A DNA stretch of 18,784 nt from Providencia huaxiensis (GCF_002843235.3 NZ_CP031121.1:1-18784); one strand, 5' to 3'. Positions 9,013 through 17,457 are shown, numbered from the stretch's first letter. Numbers and translations are program-made. The notes: generated by a model not told the origin, from the sequence alone.

Positions 9013-10937
9013 TCGGGTAGCCGAGGGTTTCTAGCCCTCAGCCCCCACAACACCCTGCATGCGGCTCCGCACAGGGCGTTTCACTAAGAGTGGTGAAGCT
9101 TAATCCAACCATCGCGCAATGCGTACAGACCCTGAGATTTTAAGTAAGCATTTGATAATGCCTGATTAATTCCCGGAGTTTTAGAGCTGCGCCATGGGCC
9201 TTTGCTGGTAATACCGCATGCAACTGCAGCCTGTACATGAACACCCAGCCGCATTAAGTTTCTTACTTTAGTGCGTGGCTTGCGCCACTGTCGCCAATAG
9301 GCCATTCGCACCCTGCGCCGGATCCAATGATCCAGCTCAACGCAGTGCTGATAGCCACTGGCAATACCAAAGTAGTTTATCCAGCCGCGTAAATATTGGC
9401 TGATCTTAAATAGCTGGTATTTCATTGACACGCCCCAGTTGCGATTCGTGAGTTTGCGAACATTCTGCTTAAATTTCAGCAGCGTTTTCGGATGCCAATG
9501 AATGCGATTCGCCTTGAACGTAAAGCCCAAGAACTGGCTTTCATTGGTTTTAACCACACGACTTTTGTTAGTGTTGACCACTAACTTCAAACGGTTTTGC
9601 AAGTACTGACTGATACTGCGCAACACGCGTTCTCCAGCTCGCTGGCTCTTCACTAGAATCGTGAAATCATCCGCGTAGCGGGCAAACTTATGACCGCGTT
9701 TTTCAAGTTCTTTATCCAAAGAGTCGAGCATGATATTCGCCAGTAACGGCGACAATGGCCCACCTTGCGGTACACCCACTCGACTCTCACCTTTGAACTG
9801 ATTATCGATAAACCCAGCTCTCAGGTAACGTTTAATCAGTCTAAGCAGACGTTTGTCTTTCACCTTGTCGCCAAGGCGCGTCATCAGTAGATCGTGATTA
9901 ACTCGGTCAAAGAACTTCGACAGATCAACATCCACCGCGAAGCGGCGTCCTTCCTTGATGATGCTCTGTACCTGCTTAACCGCTTGCTGCCCATTACGAC
10001 CTGGACGGAATCCAAAACTGTGTTCAGAAAACTCAGGGTCGAAAATAGGTGTTAATACTTGGGTAATGGCTTGTTGGATTACACGATCAGTAACGGTTGG
10101 AATACCCAGCTGACGAGTGCCGCCATCTGGTTTAGCTATTTCAACACGCCTTACCGGTGAGGGTTGATAACAGCCTGTTACCAGTTGTTGTTTCAATGCT
10201 TTCCAGTTGCCGGATCTTACCCAAGCGGGGAATTCATCGATGGTCATGCCATCGATGCCAGCGGCCCCTTTATTGGCTCGAACGCGTTTCCATGCCGCAG
10301 AGAGGTTATCTTCCTGCAGCACGTGCTCGAATAGATCGTTGCTAAAGGCTGGCTTCATATCGCTACGCTGAGTCACGTCATCGCCGGACGGCGTTCGTGT
10401 GTTCAAGTGTGACAAGGCTCCTCCTTTGTTCTTAATGTTCAGGCCTTCACCGTGTCCCAACCATTACGATGGGCGTTTGGCTACTATGCCGTCTGCTGAC
10501 TTCTGCTTAATCACTCACAGAGTTGCCTCTGTTCGCGCTATCGGTTTGCATCTAATTCGCTCTCCAAGGTCGATACATTCCTTAGAGCCAAGGCACTTAT
10601 TAACCAGAGCCTCACTGGTGGATTACCGATCGCTTGTTAAGCAGATCTCCCCAGATAAGAGCATGTACTGTCACTGCACTGCTGCATCATTTACGGTGGC
10701 CGTTAGATCACATGGCTTCGTTGTCTTGTGCCAACTCGCCTTCAGCCTACGCCTCATATGATGTTTTTGTTCATCAGCTCGCAGCTTTGCGTCCGGCTTC
10801 CTCCAGACAACTCCTCGCGGAGCCGCCCTTGCCATTCGCTAGTAGTTAACATCTAATAACGATCATAAATCGCTAAGGATGGTGACCTTCCTACAGAGGA
10901 CTTTCACCTCATTAGTTCATGCCCATGCTGGGCGTAC
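9012..10937 (-). mobile_element. Group IIC-attC intron inserted in the catB3 attC site
   Basis: 1926 bp on the minus strand. The 5' end at 10937 reads GTACGCCCAGCATGGGCATG and the 3' end at 9012 reads GGCTACCCGAT. Removing it restores GTCTA|ACAATTCAATCAAG, an ordinary attC start. The last 72 bp hold domain V/VI-like hairpins (for example GAGGG and CCCTC flanking CTAGAAA), and 10416-10937 is the structured 5' ribozyme half without a gene. Introns of this class are known to insert in the bottom strand of attC sites. The intron-encoded protein lies inside. I recall a close relative named Kl.pn.I3, but I cannot confirm identity. Confidence 0.9.
9084..10415 (-). CDS. ltrA: Group II intron-encoded reverse transcriptase/maturase
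   Basis: 443 aa from a TTG start at 10415. I prefer this start to the upstream ATG because AAAGGAGG lies four bases before it and the protein then begins SHLNTRTPSGDDVTQ. The reverse transcriptase has the active-site box RYADD (residues 246-250 in this numbering), GVPQGGPLSPLLANIMLD before it, and the fold motif FGFRPGRNG earlier. The C-terminal maturase domain includes ISQYLRGWINYFGIASGY. There is no HNH endonuclease domain, as usual in class C introns. It promotes splicing and copies the intron into single-stranded or hairpin DNA targets. No frameshift or missing residue was seen, so the intron may be active. Confidence 0.92.
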   Translation of the reverse strand: MSHLNTRTPSGDDVTQRSDMKPAFSNDLFEHVLQEDNLSAAWKRVRANKGAAGIDGMTIDEFPAWVRSGNWKALKQQLVTGCYQPSPVRRVEIAKPDGGTRQLGIPTVTDRVIQQAITQVLTPIFDPEFSEHSFGFRPGRNGQQAVKQVQSIIKEGRRFAVDVDLSKFFDRVNHDLLMTRLGDKVKDKRLLRLIKRYLRAGFIDNQFKGESRVGVPQGGPLSPLLANIMLDSLDKELEKRGHKFARYADDFTILVKSQRAGERVLRSISQYLQNRLKLVVNTNKSRVVKTNESQFLGFTFKANRIHWHPKTLLKFKQNVRKLTNRNWGVSMKYQLFKISQYLRGWINYFGIASGYQHCVELDHWIRRRVRMAYWRQWRKPRTKVRNLMRLGVHVQAAVACGITSKGPWRSSKTPGINQALSNAYLKSQGLYALRDGWIKLHHS

Positions 10938-10986
10938 ACAATTCAATCAAGCCGATGCCGCTTCGCGGCACGGCTTATTTCAGGCG
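10938..10986 (+). other. Right part of the catB3 attC site, separated from its first bases by the intron
   Basis: ACAATTCAATCAAG followed by the palindrome GCCGATGCCGCTTCGCGGC and the core GTTAGAT. The left bases GTCTA are at 9007-9011. With the intron in place the first core site is split by 1.9 kb, so cassette excision should be blocked unless the other sites are used. Confidence 0.9.
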
Positions 10987-11094
10987 TTAGATGCACTAAG
11001 CACATAATTGCTCACAGCCAAACTATCAGGTCAAGTCTGCTTTTATTATTTTTAAGCGTGCATAATAAGCCCTACACAAATTGGGAGATATATC

Positions 11095-11442
11095 ATGAAA
11101 GGCTGGCTTTTTCTTGTTATCGCAATAGTTGGCGAAGTAATCGCAACATCCGCATTAAAATCTAGCGAGGGCTTTACTAAGCTTGCCCCTTCCGCCGTTG
11201 TCATAATCGGTTATGGCATCGCATTTTATTTTCTTTCTCTGGTTCTGAAATCCATCCCTGTCGGTGTTGCTTATGCAGTCTGGTCGGGACTCGGCGTCGT
11301 CATAATTACAGCCATTGCCTGGTTGCTTCATGGGCAAAAGCTTGATGCGTGGGGCTTTGTAGGTATGGGGCTCATAATTGCTGCCTTTTTGCTCGCCCGA
11401 TCCCCATCGTGGAAGTCGCTGCGGAGGCCGACGCCATGGTGA
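11095..11442 (+). CDS. qacEdelta1: QacEdelta1, truncated SMR quaternary ammonium efflux protein
   Basis: 115 aa. The first three SMR helices are intact, with Glu14 in [13 protein letters not shown]. The fourth is replaced after GMGLIIAA by an unrelated tail ([18 protein letters not shown]), which is the classic deletion joining qacE to sul1. The protein gives at most weak efflux of quaternary ammonium compounds. GGGAG lies seven bases before the ATG, and its own upstream region contains a CATAAT-type -10. Its last codons overlap the sul1 start by 7 bp. The protein closely resembles the qacG cassette product at 7272. Confidence 0.98.
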   Translation: MKGWLFLVIAIVGEVIATSALKSSEGFTKLAPSAVVIIGYGIAFYFLSLVLKSIPVGVAYAVWSGLGVVIITAIAWLLHGQKLDAWGFVGMGLIIAAFLLARSPSWKSLRRPTPW

Positions 11443-12275
11443 CGGTGTTCGGCATTCTGAATCTCACCGAGGACTCCTTCTTCGATGAGAGCCGGCGGCT
11501 AGACCCCGCCGGCGCTGTCACCGCGGCGATCGAAATGCTGCGAGTCGGATCAGACGTCGTGGATGTCGGACCGGCCGCCAGCCATCCGGACGCGAGGCCT
11601 GTATCGCCGGCCGATGAGATCAGACGTATTGCGCCGCTCTTAGACGCCCTGTCCGATCAGATGCACCGTGTTTCAATCGACAGCTTCCAACCGGAAACCC
11701 AGCGCTATGCGCTCAAGCGCGGCGTGGGCTACCTGAACGATATCCAAGGATTTCCTGACCCTGCGCTCTATCCCGATATTGCTGAGGCGGACTGCAGGCT
11801 GGTGGTTATGCACTCAGCGCAGCGGGATGGCATCGCCACCCGCACCGGTCACCTTCGACCCGAAGACGCGCTCGACGAGATTGTGCGGTTCTTCGAGGCG
11901 CGGGTTTCCGCCTTGCGACGGAGCGGGGTCGCTGCCGACCGGCTCATCCTCGATCCGGGGATGGGATTTTTCTTGAGCCCCGCACCGGAAACATCGCTGC
12001 ACGTGCTGTCGAACCTTCAAAAGCTGAAGTCGGCGTTGGGGCTTCCGCTATTGGTCTCGGTGTCGCGGAAATCCTTCTTGGGCGCCACCGTTGGCCTTCC
12101 TGTAAAGGATCTGGGTCCAGCGAGCCTTGCGGCGGAACTTCACGCGATCGGCAATGGCGCTGACTACGTCCGCACCCACGCGCCTGGAGATCTGCGAAGC
12201 GCAATCACCTTCTCGGAAACCCTCGCGAAATTTCGCAGTCGCGACGCCAGAGACCGAGGGTTAGATCATGCCTAG
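11436..12275 (+). CDS. sul1: Sulfonamide-insensitive dihydropteroate synthase Sul1
   Basis: 279 aa, full length. It makes dihydropteroate from p-aminobenzoate and the pterin pyrophosphate in folate synthesis but binds sulfonamides poorly, so it bypasses the sensitive host enzyme. Family motifs include [15 protein letters not shown] at the N-terminus, [17 protein letters not shown] (about 46-62), [14 protein letters not shown] and [10 protein letters not shown], with SVSRKSFLG near the C-terminus. The start is ATG with GGAGG upstream, overlapping the qacEdelta1 stop. Confidence 0.98.
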   Translation: MVTVFGILNLTEDSFFDESRRLDPAGAVTAAIEMLRVGSDVVDVGPAASHPDARPVSPADEIRRIAPLLDALSDQMHRVSIDSFQPETQRYALKRGVGYLNDIQGFPDPALYPDIAEADCRLVVMHSAQRDGIATRTGHLRPEDALDEIVRFFEARVSALRRSGVAADRLILDPGMGFFLSPAPETSLHVLSNLQKLKSALGLPLLVSVSRKSFLGATVGLPVKDLGPASLAAELHAIGNGADYVRTHAPGDLRSAITFSETLAKFRSRDARDRGLDHA

Positions 12276-12402
12276 CATTCACCTTCCGGCCGCCCGCTAG
12301 CGGACCCTGGTCAGGTTCCGCGAAGGTGGGCGCAGACATGCTGGGCTCGTCAGGATCAAACTGCACTATGAGGCGGCGGTTCATACCGCGCCAGGGGAGC
12401 GA

Positions 12403-12903
12403 ATGGACAGCGAGGAGCCTCCGAACGTTCGGGTCGCCTGCTCGGGTGATATCGACGAGGTTGTGCGGCTGATGCACGACGCTGCGGCGTGGATGTCCGC
12501 CAAGGGAACGCCCGCCTGGGACGTCGCGCGGATCGACCGGACATTCGCGGAGACCTTCGTCCTGAGATCCGAGCTCCTAGTCGCGAGTTGCAGCGACGGC
12601 ATCGTCGGCTGTTGCACCTTGTCGGCCGAGGATCCCGAGTTCTGGCCCGACGCCCTCAAGGGGGAGGCCGCATATCTGCACAAGCTCGCGGTGCGACGGA
12701 CACATGCGGGCCGGGGTGTCAGCTCCGCGCTGATCGAGGCTTGCCGCCATGCCGCGCGAACGCAGGGGTGCGCCAAGCTGCGGCTCGACTGCCACCCGAA
12801 CCTGCGTGGCCTATACGAGCGGCTCGGATTCACCCACGTCGACACTTTCAATCCCGGCTGGGATCCAACCTTCATCGCAGAACGCCTAGAACTCGAAATC
12901 TAA
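12403..12903 (+). CDS. orf5: ORF5 of the 3'-CS, putative GNAT-family N-acetyltransferase
   Basis: 166 aa. The GNAT core is recognisable: YLHKLAVRRTHAGRGVSSAL (about 90-109), with the acetyl-CoA loop RRTHAGRG, and a C-terminal LYERLGFTHVDTF typical of the last strand. GGGAG precedes the ATG. The substrate is unknown and no resistance phenotype has been firmly tied to it. It is a constant part of the 3'-CS downstream of sul1. Confidence 0.93.
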   Translation: MDSEEPPNVRVACSGDIDEVVRLMHDAAAWMSAKGTPAWDVARIDRTFAETFVLRSELLVASCSDGIVGCCTLSAEDPEFWPDALKGEAAYLHKLAVRRTHAGRGVSSALIEACRHAARTQGCAKLRLDCHPNLRGLYERLGFTHVDTFNPGWDPTFIAERLELEI

Positions 12904-12926
12904 CGTCCGTTCGGGCATCGAGGTCC

Positions 12927-13214
12927 ATGTCGGGGTGGGACGGGCCCGTGGCTTCAAGATCACTTGCAGTCCGACCGCGATGTCTTGGTTGCGCGAGAGG
13001 TTGTCGATATCCTCCACTTCCATCATCAACCCTGGATAATGCCGCCGCCGTCATCGCCGCCGACGCCCGTGCCGGGCTTTTCGGGCCTGTCAGGCTTGCT
13101 CGGCCTTCAGCCTGCCTGGGCGAGATCTCCGGCGGACGGATTAACGGCGGAGCTTCGCCGCCTTTCGTGCGTGTGAAGGCCGAAGATAGTTCTCTCAAAA
13201 ACATCCGTTTATGA
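12927..13214 (+). CDS. ORF6-type reading frame at the end of the 3'-CS, hypothetical
   Basis: An ATG at 12927 opens a 95-codon frame (MSGWDGPVASRSLAV onwards) that ends 11 bp before the IRt fragment. It corresponds in position to the orf6 annotated in some 3'-CS records. I see no domain, and the composition (many Ser, Pro, Arg, Gly) looks like fortuitous translation of GC-rich DNA. It may not be expressed. Confidence 0.3.
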   Translation: MSGWDGPVASRSLAVRPRCLGCARGCRYPPLPSSTLDNAAAVIAADARAGLFGPVRLARPSACLGEISGGRINGGASPPFVRVKAEDSSLKNIRL

Positions 13215-13225
13215 GAGATACCAAA

Positions 13226-13348
13226 TGTCATTTTCAGAAGACGACTGCACCAGTTGATTGGGCGTAATGGCTGTTGTGCAGCCAGCTCCTGACAGTTCAA
13301 TATCAGAAGTGATCTGCACCAATCTCGACTATGCTCAATACTCGTGTG
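13226..13348 (+). repeat. IRt end fragment of a Tn402-type transposon (123 bp), in the same orientation as IRi
   Basis: TGTCATTTTCAGAAGACGAC opens the fragment, and two transposase-binding motifs are seen (TCAGAAGACGACTGCACCAG and ATCAGAAGTGATCTGCACCA). It is exactly 123 bp and abuts IS6100, as the inner IRt copy of In4 does. It points the same way as IRi at 4932, so the pair cannot serve as inverted ends of a transposable unit. Confidence 0.92.
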
Positions 13349-14228
13349 GGCTCTGTTGCAAAAATCGTGAAGCTTGAGCATGCTTGGCGGAGATTGGACG
13401 GACGGAACGATGACGGATTTCAAGTGGCGCCATTTCCAGGGTGATGTGATCCTGTGGGCGGTGCGCTGGTATTGTCGCTATCCGATCAGCTATCGCGACC
13501 TTGAGGAAATGCTGGCGGAACGCGGCATTTCGGTCGACCATACGACGATCTATCGCTGGGTCCAGTGCTACGCCCCGGAGATGGAGAAGCGGCTGCGCTG
13601 GTTCTGGCGGCGTGGCTTTGATCCGAGCTGGCGCCTGGATGAAACCTACGTCAAGGTGCGGGGCAAGTGGACCTACCTGTACCGGGCAGTCGACAAGCGG
13701 GGCGACACGATCGATTTCTACCTGTCGCCGACCCGCAGCGCCAAGGCAGCGAAGCGGTTCCTGGGCAAGGCCCTGCGAGGCCTGAAGCACTGGGAAAAGC
13801 CTGCCACGCTCAATACCGACAAAGCGCCGAGCTATGGTGCAGCGATCACCGAATTGAAGCGCGAAGGAAAGCTGGACCGGGAGACGGCCCACCGGCAGGT
13901 GAAGTATCTCAATAACGTGATCGAGGCCGATCACGGAAAGCTCAAGATACTGATCAAGCCGGTGCGCGGTTTCAAATCGATCCCCACGGCCTATGCCACG
14001 ATCAAGGGATTCGAAGTCATGCGAGCCCTGCGCAAAGGACAGGCTCGCCCCTGGTGCCTGCAGCCCGGCATCAGGGGCGAGGTGCGCCTTGTGGAGAGAG
14101 CTTTTGGCATTGGGCCCTCGGCGCTGACGGAGGCCATGGGCATGCTCAACCACCATTTCGCAGCAGCCGCCTGATCGGCGCAGAGCGACAGCCTACCTCT
14201 GACTGCCGCCAATCTTTGCAACAGAGCC
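13349..14228 (+). mobile_element. IS6100: IS6100 (IS6 family), complete
   Basis: 880 bp, bounded by perfect 14-bp inverted repeats, GGCTCTGTTGCAAA at 13349-13362 and TTTGCAACAGAGCC at 14215-14228. Length and termini are those of IS6100. It joins the 123-bp IRt fragment on the left to the mph module on the right. The flanking bases (GTGTG and CGCCG) show no direct repeat, which fits formation of this junction by recombination or adjacent deletion rather than simple insertion. Confidence 0.97.
13380..14174 (+). CDS. tnpA: IS6100 transposase (IS6 family, DDE)
   Basis: 264 aa, the usual length, beginning MLGGDWTDGTMTDFKWRHFQ. An N-terminal helix-turn-helix (YRDLEEMLAERGISVDHTTIYRW) precedes the DDE core, with WRLDETYVKVRGKW, LNTDKAPSY and VIEADHGKLK supplying the Asp-Asp-Glu residues. 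IS6 elements form cointegrates and adjacent deletions and so assemble resistance regions. An ATG two codons earlier is also in frame. Confidence 0.95.
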   Translation: MLGGDWTDGTMTDFKWRHFQGDVILWAVRWYCRYPISYRDLEEMLAERGISVDHTTIYRWVQCYAPEMEKRLRWFWRRGFDPSWRLDETYVKVRGKWTYLYRAVDKRGDTIDFYLSPTRSAKAAKRFLGKALRGLKHWEKPATLNTDKAPSYGAAITELKREGKLDRETAHRQVKYLNNVIEADHGKLKILIKPVRGFKSIPTAYATIKGFEVMRALRKGQARPWCLQPGIRGEVRLVERAFGIGPSALTEAMGMLNHHFAAAA

Positions 14229-14280
14229 CGCCGTGCTAGTCTGCTCGGTGATGGTGGAGTGAAGCCAACCCGCAATCGGG

Positions 14281-14721
14281 TTATGAATCTGCATCGCGAT
14301 TCGCAATCAGCTGTCTCTTGAGCATGTCGAACTCCTGCGATGTTATCTCGCCGTGCTCGTGCTGCTACACCAACTTGTCCAACTCATCCGCCACACCGCT
14401 CCCCACCACCTGCGATGGCCAGGTTGTTTGCTGGGCGCATTGGCGGAGTATCGTCTCGACCCGGGACACCCACACCGGCACAACCTTACGGGAGTGATTC
14501 ACTGTCAAAGAATCGGCCCGGTGCTCTGACGCAAGTATCGGGATGGTCACCATTTGTAAGCCGTAGACCTGAGTGGTGATCAAGACTTCGATACCACCGA
14601 CCGTACCGGTACTAATCGACGACGGTCGTGTTCGTCGCCTGCCGCAGGGACTCTGCACACCTCCGTTTACGCATGTGCCTGGAGGAGTTGGAAATCGTCG
14701 TGTTCGGGAAACATTAAACAC
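14281..14721 (-). pseudogene. Remnant of a SHOCT-domain protein gene with an in-frame stop
   Basis: On the minus strand the frame ends VADELDKLV-stop-QHEHGEITSQEFDMLKRQLI-stop. Read through the amber codon (14365-14367), this matches the short C-terminal oligomerisation (SHOCT) pattern: ELxxL, then G-x-I-T-x-x-E-F and a final K-x-x-L. The SHOCT part covers about 14290-14400. Upstream the frame stays open to 14721 but resembles nothing I know, so the true 5' limit is uncertain. The remnant fills the gap between mphR and IS6100 and is probably debris of the module's original host. No other gene is visible in 14229-14666. Confidence 0.5.
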
Positions 14722-15251
14722 AGGATGGCAGCGATCTGAGCCAGCACATGATCAGCTAGCTCACCATCCGGATCGACGGCCCACTGCATCGTCGCGCCAG
14801 CGATGACCGAGTGCAGGAGCAACTCAGCTGCCGCAGGAGCACCTGGGGGCAGTCGCTTGCGGATCCCCTCCACCACCGCGCGGTTCCGCTGGATCGCAAG
14901 CGTGCGTAGCTCCGGCACCTGGAGCTCGTACCAGGAGATGAGATAGTTCACCGAGAAGTCGTTGCGAGTGTTCATGCTCCGAACGAGCACCTGCAAAAAT
15001 TCCCAGAGCCCTTGCGGCCCTGCGCCTATCGGTATCGCATTCAGGTAATGCCGCACCTGCTCGACGCCGCGCTCCATCATCCTCACCAGCAGCGTATCGC
15101 GGTTGGTGAAGCGCTGGATTAACGCTGCGCGGGAGAGCCCCACCTCCTTTGCTACTCCGCTGAGCGTGAACTCTATGGGACCGCAACGCTTCAGCACTAC
15201 GGTGGCGGCCTCGAGTACCTCGTCATCGGACTTGAGCTTGGGGCGGGGCAT
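14667..15251 (-). CDS. mphR(A): MphR(A), macrolide-responsive TetR-family repressor
   Basis: 194 aa. An N-terminal TetR helix-turn-helix (SGVAKEVGLSRAALIQRFTN, about 31-50) is followed by an all-helical ligand domain. MphR binds the operator in front of mph(A) and is released by erythromycin, so the operon is induced by its substrate. It is the last gene of the operon. Its ATG overlaps the mrx stop by one base (TGATG), indicating translational coupling. Confidence 0.95.
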   Translation of the reverse strand: MPRPKLKSDDEVLEAATVVLKRCGPIEFTLSGVAKEVGLSRAALIQRFTNRDTLLVRMMERGVEQVRHYLNAIPIGAGPQGLWEFLQVLVRSMNTRNDFSVNYLISWYELQVPELRTLAIQRNRAVVEGIRKRLPPGAPAAAELLLHSVIAGATMQWAVDPDGELADHVLAQIAAILCLMFPEHDDFQLLQAHA

Positions 15252-16489
15252 CAGTGTTCACCTTCTGTATGGGTTGGGGCGGAGGCTGTGGCTGCCGCCG
15301 CCATTGTAGCAAATTGAAGACGGAGCGAGAGTAGAGCCACGAGCCCCGCAAACACGGCCGATACAACGAGGCCAGGGAGCGGACCAGCAAGGTCGACAAA
15401 CGCGCCGGCCGCAAGCATAACCATGGGCGAGGCTGACAGCATCACCGCCGAGACCGTGCCGAGTACCCGGCCGAGAAGTTCTGGCGGCGTGCGGTTGTAG
15501 ATGGCAGCGTTGAGAATGGGAGAGACTGAGCCGGTCAGCAGTCCCACGAGCGCGCCCAACAACATCAGCACCGGCACGCCTGGCAACTGTGAAAGCAGAA
15601 GCGAGCCCACCGCAGAGCCACAAAATGCCACCGCCAGCCAGTTCTGCGCTGATATCCGGGCGCCGACCGACGCATGAATGGCAATGCCAAGGAGACCACC
15701 AGCCCCCATCATTGAGGAGAACAGCCCGAGCTCTGCTACTTGGCGTCCTGCATCTACAAACAGCGCAGGCATGATGACGCTGCCGTTGGCGCCAACGATG
15801 CCCACGAAGATCATCACTATACCAAAGAGAGGGCGCAGCAGGGGTTCGCTCCAGAGAAAAGCGACGCCGGCGCGCATGGAGAGAGTCGCCGTCGTGGTCA
15901 TCGTCCGAGCGGCACGCGCGGGAAGCACCCACGCGCCGAGCAGACCTGCAAGGACGGAGCAGAACGCCGTCAGCCCGAGCGTTGGCGCAGCGCCAAGCAG
16001 GCCGATTGCGGCCCCCCCAAGGGCCGGGCCACCTAGAATCGCGACGTTCCCGATCACCGCTTTCAGTGACGAGACGCGCTCAACGGAGAGCCCGGCGACG
16101 TGGCCGAGTTTGGGCAGCTCACTGTCCTGCGCGGCCATACCGGGTGCGTCGAACGCGGCACCGAGCACCACGCAAGCGATCAGCCCAGTGTTCGAGAGGG
16201 CGCCAACGGCATCGAGCAGTGGGATGCTCGCCATGGCCACGCCGCCCACCACACCCGAGATCAATGCGACGGGCGCGCGCCCGAACCGATCGACGAGGCC
16301 ACCACCAACCCACGCGCCGATGATGGTCGCGATGACGCTGCTAGCGGCCGTGGCGCCCGCCCAGGCCGCGCTCTTTGTATGAGACAGGACGAACCATGGA
16401 AGCGCGAGGGCCGCCACCGCGTTGCCGATCCGGAAGAGAAAGGTCGCCGCGAACAGCGTCGCGAGCGGGCTATATCGACGTTCGCTCAT
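15251..16489 (-). CDS. mrx(A): Mrx(A), major facilitator superfamily membrane protein of the mph(A) operon
   Basis: 412 aa, hydrophobic throughout, with about 12 membrane helices as in MFS transporters, starting LATLFAATFLFRIGNAVAAL. The loop GGGLVDRFGRAP after the second helix is the MFS signature between helices 2 and 3. It accompanies mph(A) and has been reported as needed for full macrolide resistance, though its transported substrate is not settled. Its ATG overlaps the mph(A) stop (ATGA). Confidence 0.94.
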   Translation of the reverse strand: MSERRYSPLATLFAATFLFRIGNAVAALALPWFVLSHTKSAAWAGATAASSVIATIIGAWVGGGLVDRFGRAPVALISGVVGGVAMASIPLLDAVGALSNTGLIACVVLGAAFDAPGMAAQDSELPKLGHVAGLSVERVSSLKAVIGNVAILGGPALGGAAIGLLGAAPTLGLTAFCSVLAGLLGAWVLPARAARTMTTTATLSMRAGVAFLWSEPLLRPLFGIVMIFVGIVGANGSVIMPALFVDAGRQVAELGLFSSMMGAGGLLGIAIHASVGARISAQNWLAVAFCGSAVGSLLLSQLPGVPVLMLLGALVGLLTGSVSPILNAAIYNRTPPELLGRVLGTVSAVMLSASPMVMLAAGAFVDLAGPLPGLVVSAVFAGLVALLSLRLQFATMAAAATASAPTHTEGEH

Positions 16490-17391
16490 TCCGCTGCGGC
16501 GAGCTGCGCCTTCGCCGCAGCGAGGTACTCTTCGTTACCCGAGTCGAGGGCGAAGAGTGCGTAGGTGACCGCCCCGAACGCAAGGCGCTCCGCGATGTGG
16601 TGGGCGAGCCGCGGCCACACCCGGCCACCGGCCGCTTCATACGTGAGGAGGAGCTTCGCGAGCCCCTCTTCACCAAAGACCATAAGGTGCGCGGCCATGT
16701 CGATGGCAGGGTCATCAACGCGGGCCTCGCTCCAGTCGATCATCCCGCTGACGCGCTCCGTGTTGTCGATGAGCACATGGCCCACGTAGAGATCGCCATG
16801 CACCACCACGGAGAAATCTGGCCACGACGAATCGTCGTCGAGCCAGCGCTGCCACCGGTGGAGGCGCTTGTCGTTCACCACGAACTCGCGTCGGACGCGG
16901 TCAACGTCGTCGGCCACCTTCTGACGGGCCTGCGTCGGTGTACGGATGAGCATCCCCGCATCCACGGCGGCGGAAATGGGGACGGCATGCAGGGCGGCGA
17001 GCGCGGTCGCGAAGCTCTCCGCGAAGACCTCCGAGTCCTGCGGCACGACCCAGTCGGGCGTGGACGAACCAGGCTGGATGACCATCGCAGTCGAGTCTTC
17101 GAGCATGGGATAGGCAACGAGCTCGGCGTTGGCCACGCGCCAGTCCGGCACCGCGAACGGCAGGCGATTCTTGAGCATTGCCAGCACCCGCGCCTCTGGT
17201 TCGACCTTCGCGCTTACCTCGGCTCGGCGCGGGATGCGCAGCACCCACCGACGTCCATCGTCGACGGTGGCGATCACGATCCTATAGTCGAGCCCAAGCT
17301 CATTGACAGTCAGCGGGCCATGGAGCTTGAGCCCATGTCGGGCTGCAAGTGCGTACAGTTGGAAGGTATCGGCGGTCGTGACTACGGTCAT
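16486..17391 (-). CDS. mph(A): Mph(A), macrolide 2'-phosphotransferase
   Basis: 301 aa. It transfers phosphate from a nucleotide (GTP preferred in this family) to the 2'-hydroxyl of the desosamine sugar of erythromycin, azithromycin and related drugs, in the cytoplasm. The kinase-like catalytic loop is VVHGDLYVGHVLID with Asp200, and the metal-binding Asp219 is in GMIDWSEARVDDPAID. AGGAG lies six bases before the ATG. It is first in the operon mph(A)-mrx-mphR, all genes overlapping. A promoter and MphR-type operator lie directly upstream. Unlike the commonly described arrangement, no IS26 follows it. Confidence 0.98.
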   Translation of the reverse strand: MTVVTTADTFQLYALAARHGLKLHGPLTVNELGLDYRIVIATVDDGRRWVLRIPRRAEVSAKVEPEARVLAMLKNRLPFAVPDWRVANAELVAYPMLEDSTAMVIQPGSSTPDWVVPQDSEVFAESFATALAALHAVPISAAVDAGMLIRTPTQARQKVADDVDRVRREFVVNDKRLHRWQRWLDDDSSWPDFSVVVHGDLYVGHVLIDNTERVSGMIDWSEARVDDPAIDMAAHLMVFGEEGLAKLLLTYEAAGGRVWPRLAHHIAERLAFGAVTYALFALDSGNEEYLAAAKAQLAAAE

Positions 17392-17428
17392 GATTCACTC
17401 CTGAGGGCTTGACGGGTTTAGCCACCTA

Positions 17429-17457
17429 AATATAACAGTCACGTCGGTTATATTCAA
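17429..17457 (-). promoter_or_regulatory. mph(A) promoter and MphR operator
   Basis: On the minus strand, TTGAAT (17452-17457), 17 bp and TATATT (17429-17434) form a good promoter ending 38 bp before the mph(A) start. Overlapping it is the inverted repeat AATATAAC / GTTATATT at 17429-17436 and 17447-17454, the kind of palindrome MphR is known to bind. Repression by occupying the promoter follows from this layout. Confidence 0.85.

Larger units (their letters stand above)
10987..13225. other. Class 1 integron 3'-conserved segment, full In4-type length
   Basis: It begins TTAGATGCACTAAG after the last crossover and ends directly before an IRt-type TGTCATTTTCAG. The length is 2239 bp, the value I recall for the 3'-CS of In4. 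It carries qacEdelta1, sul1, orf5 and orf6. Confidence 0.92.

Noticed and set aside
12489..13214. 241-codon frame overlapping orf5
   Set aside because: Its first part is an out-of-frame reading of the GNAT gene; only the last 95 codons fall outside, and these are listed as orf6-type at low confidence.
15678..16382. 234-codon plus-strand frame opposite mrx
   Set aside because: Antisense shadow of a clear MFS transporter gene, with low-complexity Ala/Pro/Arg content.
16375..17412. 345-codon plus-strand frame opposite mph(A) and the mrx start
   Set aside because: It is the antisense of well-identified genes; its length reflects GC-rich codon use.
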